Shown here piece by piece: positions 18,018 through 27,001 of a stretch of DNA of 64,000 bases. Position 1 is the stretch's first letter, and each line of letters opens with the position of its first letter. The position numbers and the translations under genes are program-made. The stretch lies in contig CACYHR010000020.1 of assembly GCA_902774265.1 (NCBI GenBank), positions 1-64,000 of the forward strand, written 5' to 3'. The notes beneath the pieces are model-generated. The model worked only from the letters and a program-made list of their open reading frames with translations, was not told the DNA's origin and did no database searches. Origin of the DNA: an uncultured Eubacteriales bacterium (GTDB taxonomy: Bacteria > Bacillota > Clostridia > Peptostreptococcales > Anaerovoracaceae).

Positions 18018-19859
18018 ATGAACACAGTAAAACAGAAAACCAGAGCGGAAATTCCTGAAGAATACAAATGGAACATATCCGCAATGTATCCCGACGAATC
18101 CGATGTGGACAGGGATATGGAAATCGCCGGTACATATGGAAAAAAGCTGGCCGAAATGCAGGGCAGTGTCATGAACTCTGCGGATTCCCTGCTTCAGGCT
18201 CTTGAGACATACGCCGAAGGAATGCGCTATGCCGAGAACGCCTTCGTCTATGCTCATATGAAGCATGACGAAGATAACGCAGACAGCAAATATACCGAGA
18301 TGTACGGAAGAGCCGTTTCCGCTATCACGCGTTTCAGTGCGGATGCATCTTTCCTCGAACCGGAGATACTATCATCAGACGCAGAAACGATAGATGGTTA
18401 TTTCAGCGAAAACAGCGGTCTCGAAAAGTACAGATTCATGATCGATCAGATAATGCACGGCAAGGATCATGTACTGACTACCGATCAGGAATATGTTCTT
18501 GCATCGATGAATGAAGTCCTCAAATCAAGCGGCAGCATTTATTCGGCACTTTGCGATGCAGACATGGTATTCGGAACCATCACGGATTCCGACGGCAAAA
18601 TCAGGGATCTCACCCACTCCACATACATTGGTTTTATGGAGTCAAATGACCGCAGAGTCCGTAAAGAAGCCTTTGATAAAATGTATGAAACATACAGAAG
18701 CCACAACAATGCGCTTGCTGCTCTGTACGGCACCAATGTCAGATATGACGCGGCGAACGCCAAACTGAGATCCTATTCGTCATCGCTCGAGGCAAGCCTT
18801 GCACCTGCAAATATACCGCTCAGCGTATACGACAGTCTTCTGGCCTCAGTTCATGAGCATCTACCCGCTATGTACAAATATGTTTCTATCAGGAAGAGAC
18901 TTCTCGGTCTCGATGATATGTCTATGTGGGATGTTTATGTCCCTGTAGCATCGCCTGATGACAGCAAATACACATTCGAAGAGGCAGTTGATCTTATCAG
19001 CGAAGCTCTCGCACCTATGGGAGAAGAATATGTCTCTGTCCTGAGAAAAGGTCTGCTCGAGGAGAAATGGGCGGATGTATTCGAGAACAAAGGCAAGACA
19101 TCAGGAGCATACAGCTTCGGTTCATACGACAGCTATCCGTACATGCTGCTAAATTTCACAGGCAAGCTCAGGGATCTTTTCACGCTCATACATGAAAGCG
19201 GACACTCGATGCATTCTTACTATACGAGAAGCAGCCAGCCTTACATATACGGCGATCATTCCATATTCACGGCAGAGGTCGCAAGCACGGTCAACGAGAA
19301 TCTGTTAATGAGATATCTGCTGGACCGTACGGATGATCCTAAGCTGCTTTCATACCTGATCAATTTCTACATTGATGAGTTCAAGGGTACTGTATTCAGA
19401 CAGACAATGTTCGCCGAATTCGAAAAAGCAGCGCACGAATATGTTGAACACGGCGGCTCCCTTTCTGCAGAATGGCTGAACAATGAGTATGACAGACTTA
19501 ACACTCTGTATTTCGGGCCTGACATGACTCACGATGATATGATACAGTACGAGTGGTCGAGGATACCTCATTTCTACAGCTCATATTATGTGTATCAGTA
19601 TGCTACCGGGTTCTCCGCAGCTACAGCGATCGCACATAATATTCTGACGGAAGGCGAAGCGGCAAGAGACAGATACATTGAATTCCTCAGAACAGGTTCC
19701 TCGGATTATCCTATCGAGCTTCTGAGAATTGCAGGTGTCGATATGGATACACCTCAGCCTGTAATGACAGCCCTCGACACATTCGATGAACTCGTCGAAA
19801 GGCTTGACACGCTGACGAAAGGATACTTTAATGCCAAAAAAAATCTATATATTCAGTAA
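18018..19859 (+). CDS. pepF: Oligoendopeptidase F (M3B family)
   Basis: A 613-residue cytoplasmic zinc metallopeptidase of the M3 family that cleaves short peptides. The catalytic motif is in LIHESGHSMHSYY (HExGH, about residues 393-397), and the third zinc ligand Glu lies in IFTAEVASTVNE about 25 residues later. Length and the YIYGDHSIFTAEVAST signature match PepF. GGAG lies eight bases before the ATG. The 3' end overlaps nadK by 29 bases, unusually long for this window but with a good AGGA site for nadK inside. Confidence 0.95.
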   Translation: MNTVKQKTRAEIPEEYKWNISAMYPDESDVDRDMEIAGTYGKKLAEMQGSVMNSADSLLQALETYAEGMRYAENAFVYAHMKHDEDNADSKYTEMYGRAVSAITRFSADASFLEPEILSSDAETIDGYFSENSGLEKYRFMIDQIMHGKDHVLTTDQEYVLASMNEVLKSSGSIYSALCDADMVFGTITDSDGKIRDLTHSTYIGFMESNDRRVRKEAFDKMYETYRSHNNALAALYGTNVRYDAANAKLRSYSSSLEASLAPANIPLSVYDSLLASVHEHLPAMYKYVSIRKRLLGLDDMSMWDVYVPVASPDDSKYTFEEAVDLISEALAPMGEEYVSVLRKGLLEEKWADVFENKGKTSGAYSFGSYDSYPYMLLNFTGKLRDLFTLIHESGHSMHSYYTRSSQPYIYGDHSIFTAEVASTVNENLLMRYLLDRTDDPKLLSYLINFYIDEFKGTVFRQTMFAEFEKAAHEYVEHGGSLSAEWLNNEYDRLNTLYFGPDMTHDDMIQYEWSRIPHFYSSYYVYQYATGFSAATAIAHNILTEGEAARDRYIEFLRTGSSDYPIELLRIAGVDMDTPQPVMTALDTFDELVERLDTLTKGYFNAKKNLYIQ

Positions 19860-20637
19860 TCATAAAGATCATTCGCGCTCCGCTCATGAGGAACTCACCA
19901 GAGTCGTCAAGGCACGCGGCTATGAGATTGTGCCGGAATACCGCGACGATGCCGATCTTCTCGTATGTATAGGCGGCGACGGGACATTCCTCAGTTTCAT
20001 ACATAAATGCAGATTCCCGAAAGCTCCTGTCATAGGGATCAACACCGGCCACCTCGGCTTCTTCCAGGAAGCCTCGCCCGACAACATAGAGCAAACGATA
20101 GATGATATCGAAAACGGCAGATATACTATTCAGAATATCCGCCCTGTAGAGGCAAAGATAATCACTAACCGGAACGAATTCCTGAGGATAGGACTGAACG
20201 AGGTACTCGTACGCGGTCAGTATTCCCATGTCTCGCAGTTTTCGGTCACCATAGATGATACAAAAATACAGGATTTCTCAGGAGACGGCATCCTTGTATC
20301 CACGCCTGTCGGATCAACTGCATATAACTATTCACTCGACGGCGCCCTTGTCGCCCCGGAGCTTGACGTTCTGCAGCTGACACCGGTCGCTCCTATGAAC
20401 ACAAATGCCTACAGATGCTTCCATTCGAGCATACTGCTTCCGGCAAGTGAAAAGATCCGTATCGCAGGCGCAGGACGCAGCACCGGCGGAACTATAATAC
20501 TCTCATTCGACGGACGTACACATGAATTCAGCAATGTCAACTATGTCGATGTGTATCAGTCGCGCGACAAGGAGATCCATCTTATACGTCAGGCTGATTA
20601 CGATTACTGGAAGAAACTCAGCAGCAAGCTGTTATAG
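19831..20637 (+). CDS. nadK: NAD kinase
   Basis: A 268-residue NAD kinase (PpnK) that phosphorylates NAD+ to NADP+. GGDGTFL (48-54) binds ATP/polyphosphate and holds the catalytic Asp; GINTGHLGFFQ (about 69-79), the NEV-type motif LNEVLVRG (about 128) and SGDGILVSTPVGSTAYNYSLDGA are family signatures. An AGGA ribosome binding site lies inside the end of pepF; seven bases separate it from rluD. Confidence 0.95.
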   Translation: MPKKIYIFSNHKDHSRSAHEELTRVVKARGYEIVPEYRDDADLLVCIGGDGTFLSFIHKCRFPKAPVIGINTGHLGFFQEASPDNIEQTIDDIENGRYTIQNIRPVEAKIITNRNEFLRIGLNEVLVRGQYSHVSQFSVTIDDTKIQDFSGDGILVSTPVGSTAYNYSLDGALVAPELDVLQLTPVAPMNTNAYRCFHSSILLPASEKIRIAGAGRSTGGTIILSFDGRTHEFSNVNYVDVYQSRDKEIHLIRQADYDYWKKLSSKLL

Positions 20638-20643
20638 ATCAAA

Positions 20644-21552
20644 ATGGCAAAATACGAACATACAGTCACGCCGGAAGAAGCCGGTCTTACCATCAATCAG
20701 ATACTGCGGCAGAATTACAAATTCTCATCGAGATTCCGCACCAAAATGAAATACCAGTCTCTCGTGGATCTCAACGGCATACAGTCGCCGGGCTATCTCA
20801 GACCTGAGCCCGGCGATGTTATTGGTGTGCGTCTTCCCGAGGAAACAAGCGATTTCCCTGCCGAAAACATCCCTCTCGATATAGTGTTTGAGGATGACGA
20901 CCTGGTACTTGTCAACAAACAGCCGGGCATTACCGTCCATCCTACAAAGGGTCATCCCGATCACACTATAGCCAATGCAATGATGTATTACATGCAGGAG
21001 ACCGGACAGTCTTTCAAGGTCAGATTCGCAAACCGCATCGACATGGATACATCCGGCATAATCATCGTATGCAAGAATGCCAATGCCCAGAACGACCTCT
21101 CCGACCAGATGCGCCGCAAAACCGTCAATAAAAAATACATTGCCCTCGTTGAAGGCAATGTAAGTGAAGATCATTTTATGATAGATCTGCCTATCGGGCG
21201 TCCCGATGAGATCTCGATCAGGCGCACTGTCATGCACGATGGCGGCAAACAGGCTCTCTCCGAGGTCACAGTGCTTGAACGCTTCGATTCGGAGAAATAC
21301 GGCCCGCACACTCTCGTGGAAGTCACTCTTCACACCGGACGCACCCATCAGATCAGAGTCCACCTCTCACACATCGGTCATGTAATAGCCGGTGACGAGC
21401 TGTACGGCGGCAGCGACCAGCTTTTGAGCCGCCAGGCCCTCCACGCCTATCACATCGAATTCACACATCCTGCGACAGGAGAACGAATGTCATTTGATTC
21501 AAACCTGCCTCAGGACATCGAGGCTGCAATCACAGCCCTCCGAGAAGCATAG
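20644..21552 (+). CDS. RluA-family pseudouridine synthase
   Basis: A 302-residue pseudouridine synthase of the RluA/RluD family. The N-terminal part (1-70) is S4-like. The catalytic motif is NRIDMDTSGIIIV with Asp133; the usual HRLDxxTSG is varied to NRID. Other signatures are LVNKQPGITVHPT (about 90-101) and LVEVTLHTGRTHQIRVH, as in RluD. Which RNA position is modified cannot be read from the sequence; 23S rRNA is likely. It is the last gene of the plus-strand operon and is followed by a strong hairpin. Confidence 0.9.
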   Translation: MAKYEHTVTPEEAGLTINQILRQNYKFSSRFRTKMKYQSLVDLNGIQSPGYLRPEPGDVIGVRLPEETSDFPAENIPLDIVFEDDDLVLVNKQPGITVHPTKGHPDHTIANAMMYYMQETGQSFKVRFANRIDMDTSGIIIVCKNANAQNDLSDQMRRKTVNKKYIALVEGNVSEDHFMIDLPIGRPDEISIRRTVMHDGGKQALSEVTVLERFDSEKYGPHTLVEVTLHTGRTHQIRVHLSHIGHVIAGDELYGGSDQLLSRQALHAYHIEFTHPATGERMSFDSNLPQDIEAAITALREA

Positions 21553-21592
21553 TATCCGAAGATTCTGTAACTATGCAGTATATTAATAGCAG

Positions 21593-21625
21593 CGGCTCAT
21601 AAGCCTGCGCAGGCTTTATGAGCCG
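21593..21625. terminator. Bidirectional hairpin between rluD-like and polC genes
   Basis: CGGCTCAT/ATGAGCCG with further pairing AAGCC/GGCTT forms a long, nearly perfect stem between two convergent genes. T-tracts are short on both sides, so it is terminator-like rather than a textbook terminator. Confidence 0.6.
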
Positions 21626-21646
21626 TTCTGAATAATTACCGGATAT

Positions 21647-24600
21647 TTATGCCATCATATCGAAAATGCTTACCTGCGCTGATTCCGGCAGTCCGGCAAA
21701 GAGGCCGTGTCTCTTCAGGTCGTCTATATTTGACGCCGAGAGCTTGGTTCTCGACCTTACATCGTCTATTGTGCTGAACGGTTTATTTTTGTAAGCTTCG
21801 ACCAGCGACTGCGCAGCCGTATCTCCTATCCCGTTTATCGCATTGAAAGGAAGCATTACCCTTCCGTCCACTACAGAGAACCTGCATGCTTCCGATACTC
21901 CGAGCACAGGTTCTGCGAATTCAAAGCCTCTCGACAGCATCTCGTACATGACTTCATATACTGTCATATGCTCTTTCTGCTTTGCGGTCGCCGTGTTTCC
22001 GAGCTTGTCGATCTCATCCATCTGCCTCTCAACCTCGCCTATTCCTCTGCCTATGGATTCAGCATCAAAGCTGTCCACCTTTGAAGTGAACCAGGCTGCA
22101 TAGAATGCTTCAGGATAGTTGACCTTGAACCAGGCCATACGTATCGACATCATGACATAGGCAGCTGCATGGGCGCGCGGGAACATGTATTTCAGCGTTT
22201 CACACGACCAGATATACCAGTCCGGAACGCCGTGATCCTTCATCATCTGCAGCTGTTCTTCACTCAGCACCCTGTTCTTACGCACTATCTCCATGATCTT
22301 GAACGCATCACTGTTAGGCAGTCCCTTGCTTATCAGGAAATTCATTATATCGTCACGGCAGGATATTACTTCATCGATCGTCGCCGTGCCCTTGCGCAGC
22401 AGCTCCTGCGCATTGTTCGTCCAGACGTCCGTTCCATGAGAGAATCCGGACATCTTTATCAGCGCGGAAACAGTTGTCGGATGTATATCGTCAAGCATGC
22501 CGCGTGTAAAGCTGGTACCGAATTCAGGTATGGCGTAAGTGCCGTGCGTGAAACGGTAATTCTCATTTTTGATATGAAGAGCGTCAAGCGATGTAAATAT
22601 GCTCAGCGTTTCCCTGTCATCGAGCGGGATGTTCATTGGATCCACGCCTGTCATTACCTGCAGATGCCTTATCAGCTGAGGCACATCATGGCCGAGTATA
22701 TCCAGCTTGAGCAGGTTCTCATCTATCTTGTGATAATCGAAATGAGTTGTGATAACATCGGTATCACGCTTGTTGGCAGGTTTTTGTATCGGGCAGAATT
22801 CATATATCTCGTGGTCGTCAGGTACGACAATGATGCCGCCCGGATGCTGGCCGGTCGTCCTCTTGACTCCGGTGCAGCCCTTTACGAGATAATCGATGTC
22901 ATATTTATTCGCCTTCATGTGGTTGTCTTCCACATAATGCTTCACATAGCCGTAAGCGGTTTTGTCCGCTATGGTCGCCACCGTCCCGGCCTTGAATACA
23001 TTCTTTTCGCCGAAGATTTCTCCAACATATCTGTGTGCGACAGGCTGATATTCGCCCGCAAAATTAAGGTCAATATCAGGCTCCTTGTCGCCCTTGAATC
23101 CGAGGAATGTAGCGAAAGGTATATTGAGTCCCTCTTTTTTGAGGCGGGCGCCGCACTTCGGGCAGGCCTTTTCCGGCATGTCATAGCCGGTATCATATTT
23201 TTCCTCGCCCTCATACCATTCAAAATGCTTGCATTCAGGGCATACGTAATGCGGTGCGAGCGGATTGACCTCTGTGATCCCCGCCATTGTCGCAGCAAAG
23301 GAAGACCCTACCGATCCTCTGGATCCGACCAGATAACCGTCGGAATTCGACTTGTGTACGAGCATCTGAGCCGCTATATACATGACAGCATAGCCGTTTC
23401 CTATAATAGAACTCAGCTCAGTCTCTAGCCTCTCCTCTATCTCTGCAGGAAGCGGCTTGCCGTATATAGACCACGCCTTTTCGTAGCAGCTGTTCCTGAG
23501 CTGATCCTCGGCGCCTGCGATCTTCGGAGGGAATTTACCTTTAGGAACAGGCAGCACATCGCCGACCATATCTGCGATCTTATTTGTATTCGTAATTACT
23601 ATCTCTTCAGCCCTGTCACCGAGATAAGAAAATTCCTCCATCATCTCATCGGTCGTGCGCAGGTAAAGAGAGTCGGAAGGCGTATCTCTGAACCCGATAC
23701 CGGCCATAATTATATTTCTGTAAATTGAAGCTTCTCTGGTCGGATAATGCGCATCTGTCGTGGCTACTGTCAGCTTGCCGAGCTTATCTCCAAGCTCGAT
23801 GATCCTGAGATTGTTCTTTATAAGATCTTCATTACTGCCGACTCTGCCTTCATCTACCATAAAACGGTTATTGCCGAGCGGCTGTATCTCGAGATAATCG
23901 TAAAATGATGCAATGCGTTCAAGCTCCTCGTCCGGAAGTCCTTTCTCAATAGCCTGATAAACCTCTCCTGCCTCACATGCGCTGCCTATAATCAGGCCCT
24001 CCCTGTGAGCCTGCAGCACAGATCTCGGCAGTCTCGGTCTCTTGTAGAAATAATCTATATGCGAGAGACTGACGAGTTTGTATATATTCTTCAGGCCCTC
24101 CTGATTCTTTGCGAGCAGGATTATGTGATAAGTCCTGTTCTTTTTGATATCTATATTGCCTTCTTCATCCACAGCATCCTCATCAGGATATAGATATCCC
24201 TCGACTCCGTAGATGATCTTGATTTCCTTGCCCTGCTTGGCCATCTTGCCGGCAGCCTTTGCAGCATCGGGGAATCCCTGAACTACGCCGTGGTCTGTGA
24301 TCGCAACAGCCGGCTGTCCCCATCTTGCGGCATTCTCAACGATCTCAGCGACCTCGTTGAAACCGTCATTGTCGCTCATCTTGCTGTGGCAGTGCAGCTC
24401 CACTCTGCGGCCGTTCGGATATGTATCCTGCTTGAGCTTTTTCTCGACTTTCTTGATATCCCTTGCCATCATCAGGTTCTCATGCTCATAGGTGTCATAT
24501 TCTATAGGACCCCTGGCCATTATCATATCGCCCTCGCTCAGATTCTCATCGATCTCCGCCATTTTATCAGCAGAAACAAAGGCCTTGAGGCAGTATGTTC

Positions 24601-25168
24601 TTGCCTTTTCAGCTATGAGAATAGTAACAAGCACCTTGCCGCTTCGTATAGGCATCGACTCAACTTTGAACACCTCGCCCTGTATAGCCGCCTTGTCCTT
24701 GATACCGACAAACTGATCCAGTTCGCTGTAGTCCTTAGGATCATCGCTGAAATCCCTGCCGAGTATTATCAGTTCTCCTATGGAATTTTTATGGACAGGT
24801 TCCTCCTTAGTCCTGCGCTTACCGCTCCATCCGCCGTTTCCGTTTCCACCGCCGCCGTTTCCGCCGCCGGAACCGCTGTATCCTCCGGACTGCACCGCTT
24901 CATTTGAATGATCGAGCACCTTAAGGCCGGAATACATGTAATTGAATCTGATCCTGCTGACAGAACCGAGCGCAGCCTTGATGCGCTCCTTCATCCTGTT
25001 CTCCAGATTTCGCGGCATAGAGAAATTGAGCCTGGTGTCTATTGTAAGCACCACGCCCGCTTTATCTACTGAGAGACCTGTGATCTCTATATCTATATCC
25101 TTTTCTTTTCTCCCTGTCGCCTCGTATATCTCTGCCGGCGACAGTATGCTGTTAGGAATCTTTATCAT
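21647..25168 (-). CDS. polC: DNA polymerase III PolC, apparently without exonuclease domain
   Basis: A 1173-residue PolC-type replicative polymerase. Order: N-terminal domain (1-90), a Gly/Asn-rich linker (about 93-117), OB domain (about 125-235, QGEVFKVESMPIRSGKVLVT), PHP domain (RRVELHCHSKMSDNDG... AITDHG... TTDAHYPT), then the polymerase core with zinc finger CPECKH/CPKCG, PDIDLNF and palm residues. PolC of low-GC Gram-positives is usually about 1430 residues because a DnaQ-like 3'-5' exonuclease (VFDVETTG) is inserted in the PHP domain after IIYGVEGYL. Here only about 20 residues (PDEDAVDEEGNIDIKKNRT) separate IIYGVEGYL from YHIILLAKNQEGLKNIYKLV, so the exonuclease is absent in frame. No frameshift is seen. 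Monocistronic. Confidence 0.93.
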   Translation of the reverse strand: MIKIPNSILSPAEIYEATGRKEKDIDIEITGLSVDKAGVVLTIDTRLNFSMPRNLENRMKERIKAALGSVSRIRFNYMYSGLKVLDHSNEAVQSGGYSGSGGGNGGGGNGNGGWSGKRRTKEEPVHKNSIGELIILGRDFSDDPKDYSELDQFVGIKDKAAIQGEVFKVESMPIRSGKVLVTILIAEKARTYCLKAFVSADKMAEIDENLSEGDMIMARGPIEYDTYEHENLMMARDIKKVEKKLKQDTYPNGRRVELHCHSKMSDNDGFNEVAEIVENAARWGQPAVAITDHGVVQGFPDAAKAAGKMAKQGKEIKIIYGVEGYLYPDEDAVDEEGNIDIKKNRTYHIILLAKNQEGLKNIYKLVSLSHIDYFYKRPRLPRSVLQAHREGLIIGSACEAGEVYQAIEKGLPDEELERIASFYDYLEIQPLGNNRFMVDEGRVGSNEDLIKNNLRIIELGDKLGKLTVATTDAHYPTREASIYRNIIMAGIGFRDTPSDSLYLRTTDEMMEEFSYLGDRAEEIVITNTNKIADMVGDVLPVPKGKFPPKIAGAEDQLRNSCYEKAWSIYGKPLPAEIEERLETELSSIIGNGYAVMYIAAQMLVHKSNSDGYLVGSRGSVGSSFAATMAGITEVNPLAPHYVCPECKHFEWYEGEEKYDTGYDMPEKACPKCGARLKKEGLNIPFATFLGFKGDKEPDIDLNFAGEYQPVAHRYVGEIFGEKNVFKAGTVATIADKTAYGYVKHYVEDNHMKANKYDIDYLVKGCTGVKRTTGQHPGGIIVVPDDHEIYEFCPIQKPANKRDTDVITTHFDYHKIDENLLKLDILGHDVPQLIRHLQVMTGVDPMNIPLDDRETLSIFTSLDALHIKNENYRFTHGTYAIPEFGTSFTRGMLDDIHPTTVSALIKMSGFSHGTDVWTNNAQELLRKGTATIDEVISCRDDIMNFLISKGLPNSDAFKIMEIVRKNRVLSEEQLQMMKDHGVPDWYIWSCETLKYMFPRAHAAAYVMMSIRMAWFKVNYPEAFYAAWFTSKVDSFDAESIGRGIGEVERQMDEIDKLGNTATAKQKEHMTVYEVMYEMLSRGFEFAEPVLGVSEACRFSVVDGRVMLPFNAINGIGDTAAQSLVEAYKNKPFSTIDDVRSRTKLSASNIDDLKRHGLFAGLPESAQVSIFDMMA

Positions 25169-25223
25169 ATAAAATCTATCTCAAAACTCTGTTTTTCTGA
25201 ATGGCATTTTAGCTGACATTAAT

Positions 25224-25318
25224 AACAGACACCGGATGTCCCCCGCCTCTTAGGCGGCGGGTTCCATTTTCGACCATCAGTGGTGGGTAACAATCCCCCA
25301 CTGATGCTCTCAGGAGCT
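25224..25318. mobile_element. Partial copy of MITE-like palindromic element
   Basis: About 95 bases nearly identical (one mismatch) to the reverse complement of the element at 62292-62440. It begins AACAGACACCGG, contains the hairpin CCCCCGCC...GGCGGCGGG and a second dyad CATCAGTGG...CCACTGATG, and stops before the second terminal repeat. It sits between ispG and polC and has no coding capacity. Confidence 0.75.
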
Positions 25319-25347
25319 TATCATAGCAAGCTGAGTGCAGAGCTCCA

Positions 25348-26412
25348 TCATGCTTCAGACTCAACTATCTCGATCAGCCTGTCGATCAGTCTGTTTTCAG
25401 GCACTTTTTCGATTATCTCTCCGTGAGAGAATACCAGACCCTCGCCGCGGCCGCCGGCTATGCCGTAATCAGCCTCACGGCTCTCTCCCGGTCCGTTTAC
25501 CGCGCAGCCCATAACGGCTATCTTAAGAGGCCTTTTGCCGAGCTCTTTTCTGCGAGCAGCAATAGGCTCAAGCCTCTCCTCGGCCTCATTTGCGAGTCCG
25601 ATCAGGTCTATCTCCGTCCTTCCGCATGTCGGACAGGAAACGACATCTATGCTTTTTTCTCTCAGTCCGACGGTCTCAAGTATCCTGCGCGCAAGCAGGA
25701 CCTCTTTGACCGGATCGTCGGTTAGAGATACCCTCATTGTGTCGCCTATGCCTGCAAGCAGAAGCGATCCGATACCGATGGCGGATTTGAGTTCTCCGTT
25801 CCTCGGAGTCCCGGATTCAGTAATCCCTATATGTATAGGAACATCGACCATATCTTTGAGCATCATGTGCGCATCATAATTCATCTTTACATTCGATGAT
25901 TTGATAGATACCACCAGCTGATCATACCCAAGATCCTCGATCATACGGACCATATTCGCACCGCTCTCCGCAAGAGCTCCTGCAGTGACGCCGCCGTATT
26001 TGCGGATCAGATCCTTTTCAAGAGAGCCGGAATTAACGCCGACCCTGATAGGGATATTTCTTTCCTTTGCCTTCTCAACAACAGCCGTTACTCTGTCAAG
26101 ACTTCCTATATTACCCGGATTGATCCGGATCTTGTCTGCGCCGTTCTCGATAGAGGCTATGGCAAGCTTATAGTCAAAATGTATATCCGCAACCAGCGGC
26201 ACCCTGACCAGTTTCTTCGCTCTGCCGAGCGACTCGGCAGCCTGCATATCCGGTACCGCGCATCTCACGATCTCGCATCCGGCATCAGCCAGCTCATTGA
26301 TCTGCCTTACAAGAGCATCAGTATCCCTCGTGTCAACATTAGTCATCGATTGTATAGAAACGGGAGCGCCGCCTCCGATGGCGACATCCCCGCAGTGAAC
26401 CTGTACAGACAT
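25348..26412 (-). CDS. ispG: 4-hydroxy-3-methylbut-2-enyl diphosphate synthase (flavodoxin)
   Basis: A 354-residue IspG of the MEP isoprenoid pathway, converting MEcPP to HMBPP with a [4Fe-4S] cluster. The TIM-barrel part holds SIQSMTNVDTRD, ADIHFDYKLA and RINPGNIG; cluster ligands are the two Cys of CPTCGRTE and the Cys of VMGCAVNGPGE, and the terminal Glu follows. GGAG is well placed before the ATG. dxr and rseP lie just upstream in the same orientation, but a 589-base repeat island now separates ispG from rseP. Confidence 0.96.
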   Translation of the reverse strand: MSVQVHCGDVAIGGGAPVSIQSMTNVDTRDTDALVRQINELADAGCEIVRCAVPDMQAAESLGRAKKLVRVPLVADIHFDYKLAIASIENGADKIRINPGNIGSLDRVTAVVEKAKERNIPIRVGVNSGSLEKDLIRKYGGVTAGALAESGANMVRMIEDLGYDQLVVSIKSSNVKMNYDAHMMLKDMVDVPIHIGITESGTPRNGELKSAIGIGSLLLAGIGDTMRVSLTDDPVKEVLLARRILETVGLREKSIDVVSCPTCGRTEIDLIGLANEAEERLEPIAARRKELGKRPLKIAVMGCAVNGPGESREADYGIAGGRGEGLVFSHGEIIEKVPENRLIDRLIEIVESEA

Positions 26413-26455
26413 GTTATTCTCCTTTACAATTATAATTTAGTGAACAGCCACTTTA

Positions 26456-26959
26456 GACTTCCGTCCCGGAGGCGTGTTTTCGACATTATGGACGGAAGTT
26501 TTCTATCCGGACTTTCTGAATTCATACACCACTTTTCACAAATATGGTGTATGGTCAGCGTAAATCGGCAATTTTTTACACCCAAAGGTCGTCAAATGGC
26601 ACTGTATATCCTCAAGATGAGGCAATCGGGTGTAATAATCTGCATTCTTTCAGACTTCATACACCGTTTTTGGCAAATCGGGTGTATGGATACCGCCCAA
26701 AAGTAATTTTTTACACCCTCCGGTGTAATATTCCGCGTTTTTTCTGAATTCATACACCGCTTTTAGCAAATCGGGTGTATGGATAGCGCCCAACAGTAAT
26801 TTTTTACACCCTCGGGTGTATTATTTTGCGTTCTTTCTGAATTCATACACCGCTTTTCACAAATATGGTGTATGGTCAGCGTAAGTCGGCAATATTTTAC
26901 ACCCGCCTGCAGACTTCCGTCCCGGGGGCGTGTTTTCGGCACTATGGACGGAAGTTTTC
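26456..26959. repeat. Palindromic repeat island (CATACACC hairpin array)
   Basis: A 504-base non-coding island between rseP and ispG. It is bracketed by two direct copies of a 48-49 base element (26456-26503 and 26911-26959), each with internal inverted arms ACTTCCGTCC/GGACGGAAGT. Between them are four hairpins with CATACACC/GGTGTATG arms at 26523-26553, 26658-26688, 26751-26781 and 26844-26874, spaced 135, 93 and 93 bases. Each is followed by a second dyad of the type TTTTTTACACCC...GGGTGTA. A related single unit lies at 48615-48835. The small open frames here are products of the repeats. Function unknown. Confidence 0.9.
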
Positions 26960-27001
26960 GCACAGTGTACACTTGAACTGCTGCGCAGCCGATGTAAATT
27001 T

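Noticed and set aside
17940-18266. 109-codon N-terminal extension of the hypothetical gene upstream of dgt
   Set aside because: Overlaps the pepF promoter and coding start; aromatic/Cys-rich shadow sequence.
22169-23428. 419-codon plus-strand open frame
   Set aside because: It is antisense to the polymerase core of polC, has no ribosome binding site and its translation has no protein-like motifs; long antisense frames arise from codon bias.
26456-26959. CRISPR array
   Set aside because: Units are palindromic, contain no unique spacers, and no cas genes are nearby.
26460-26972. Small proteins such as MVYGQRKSAIFYT frames
   Set aside because: They are translations of the palindromic repeats, recurring in several frames.
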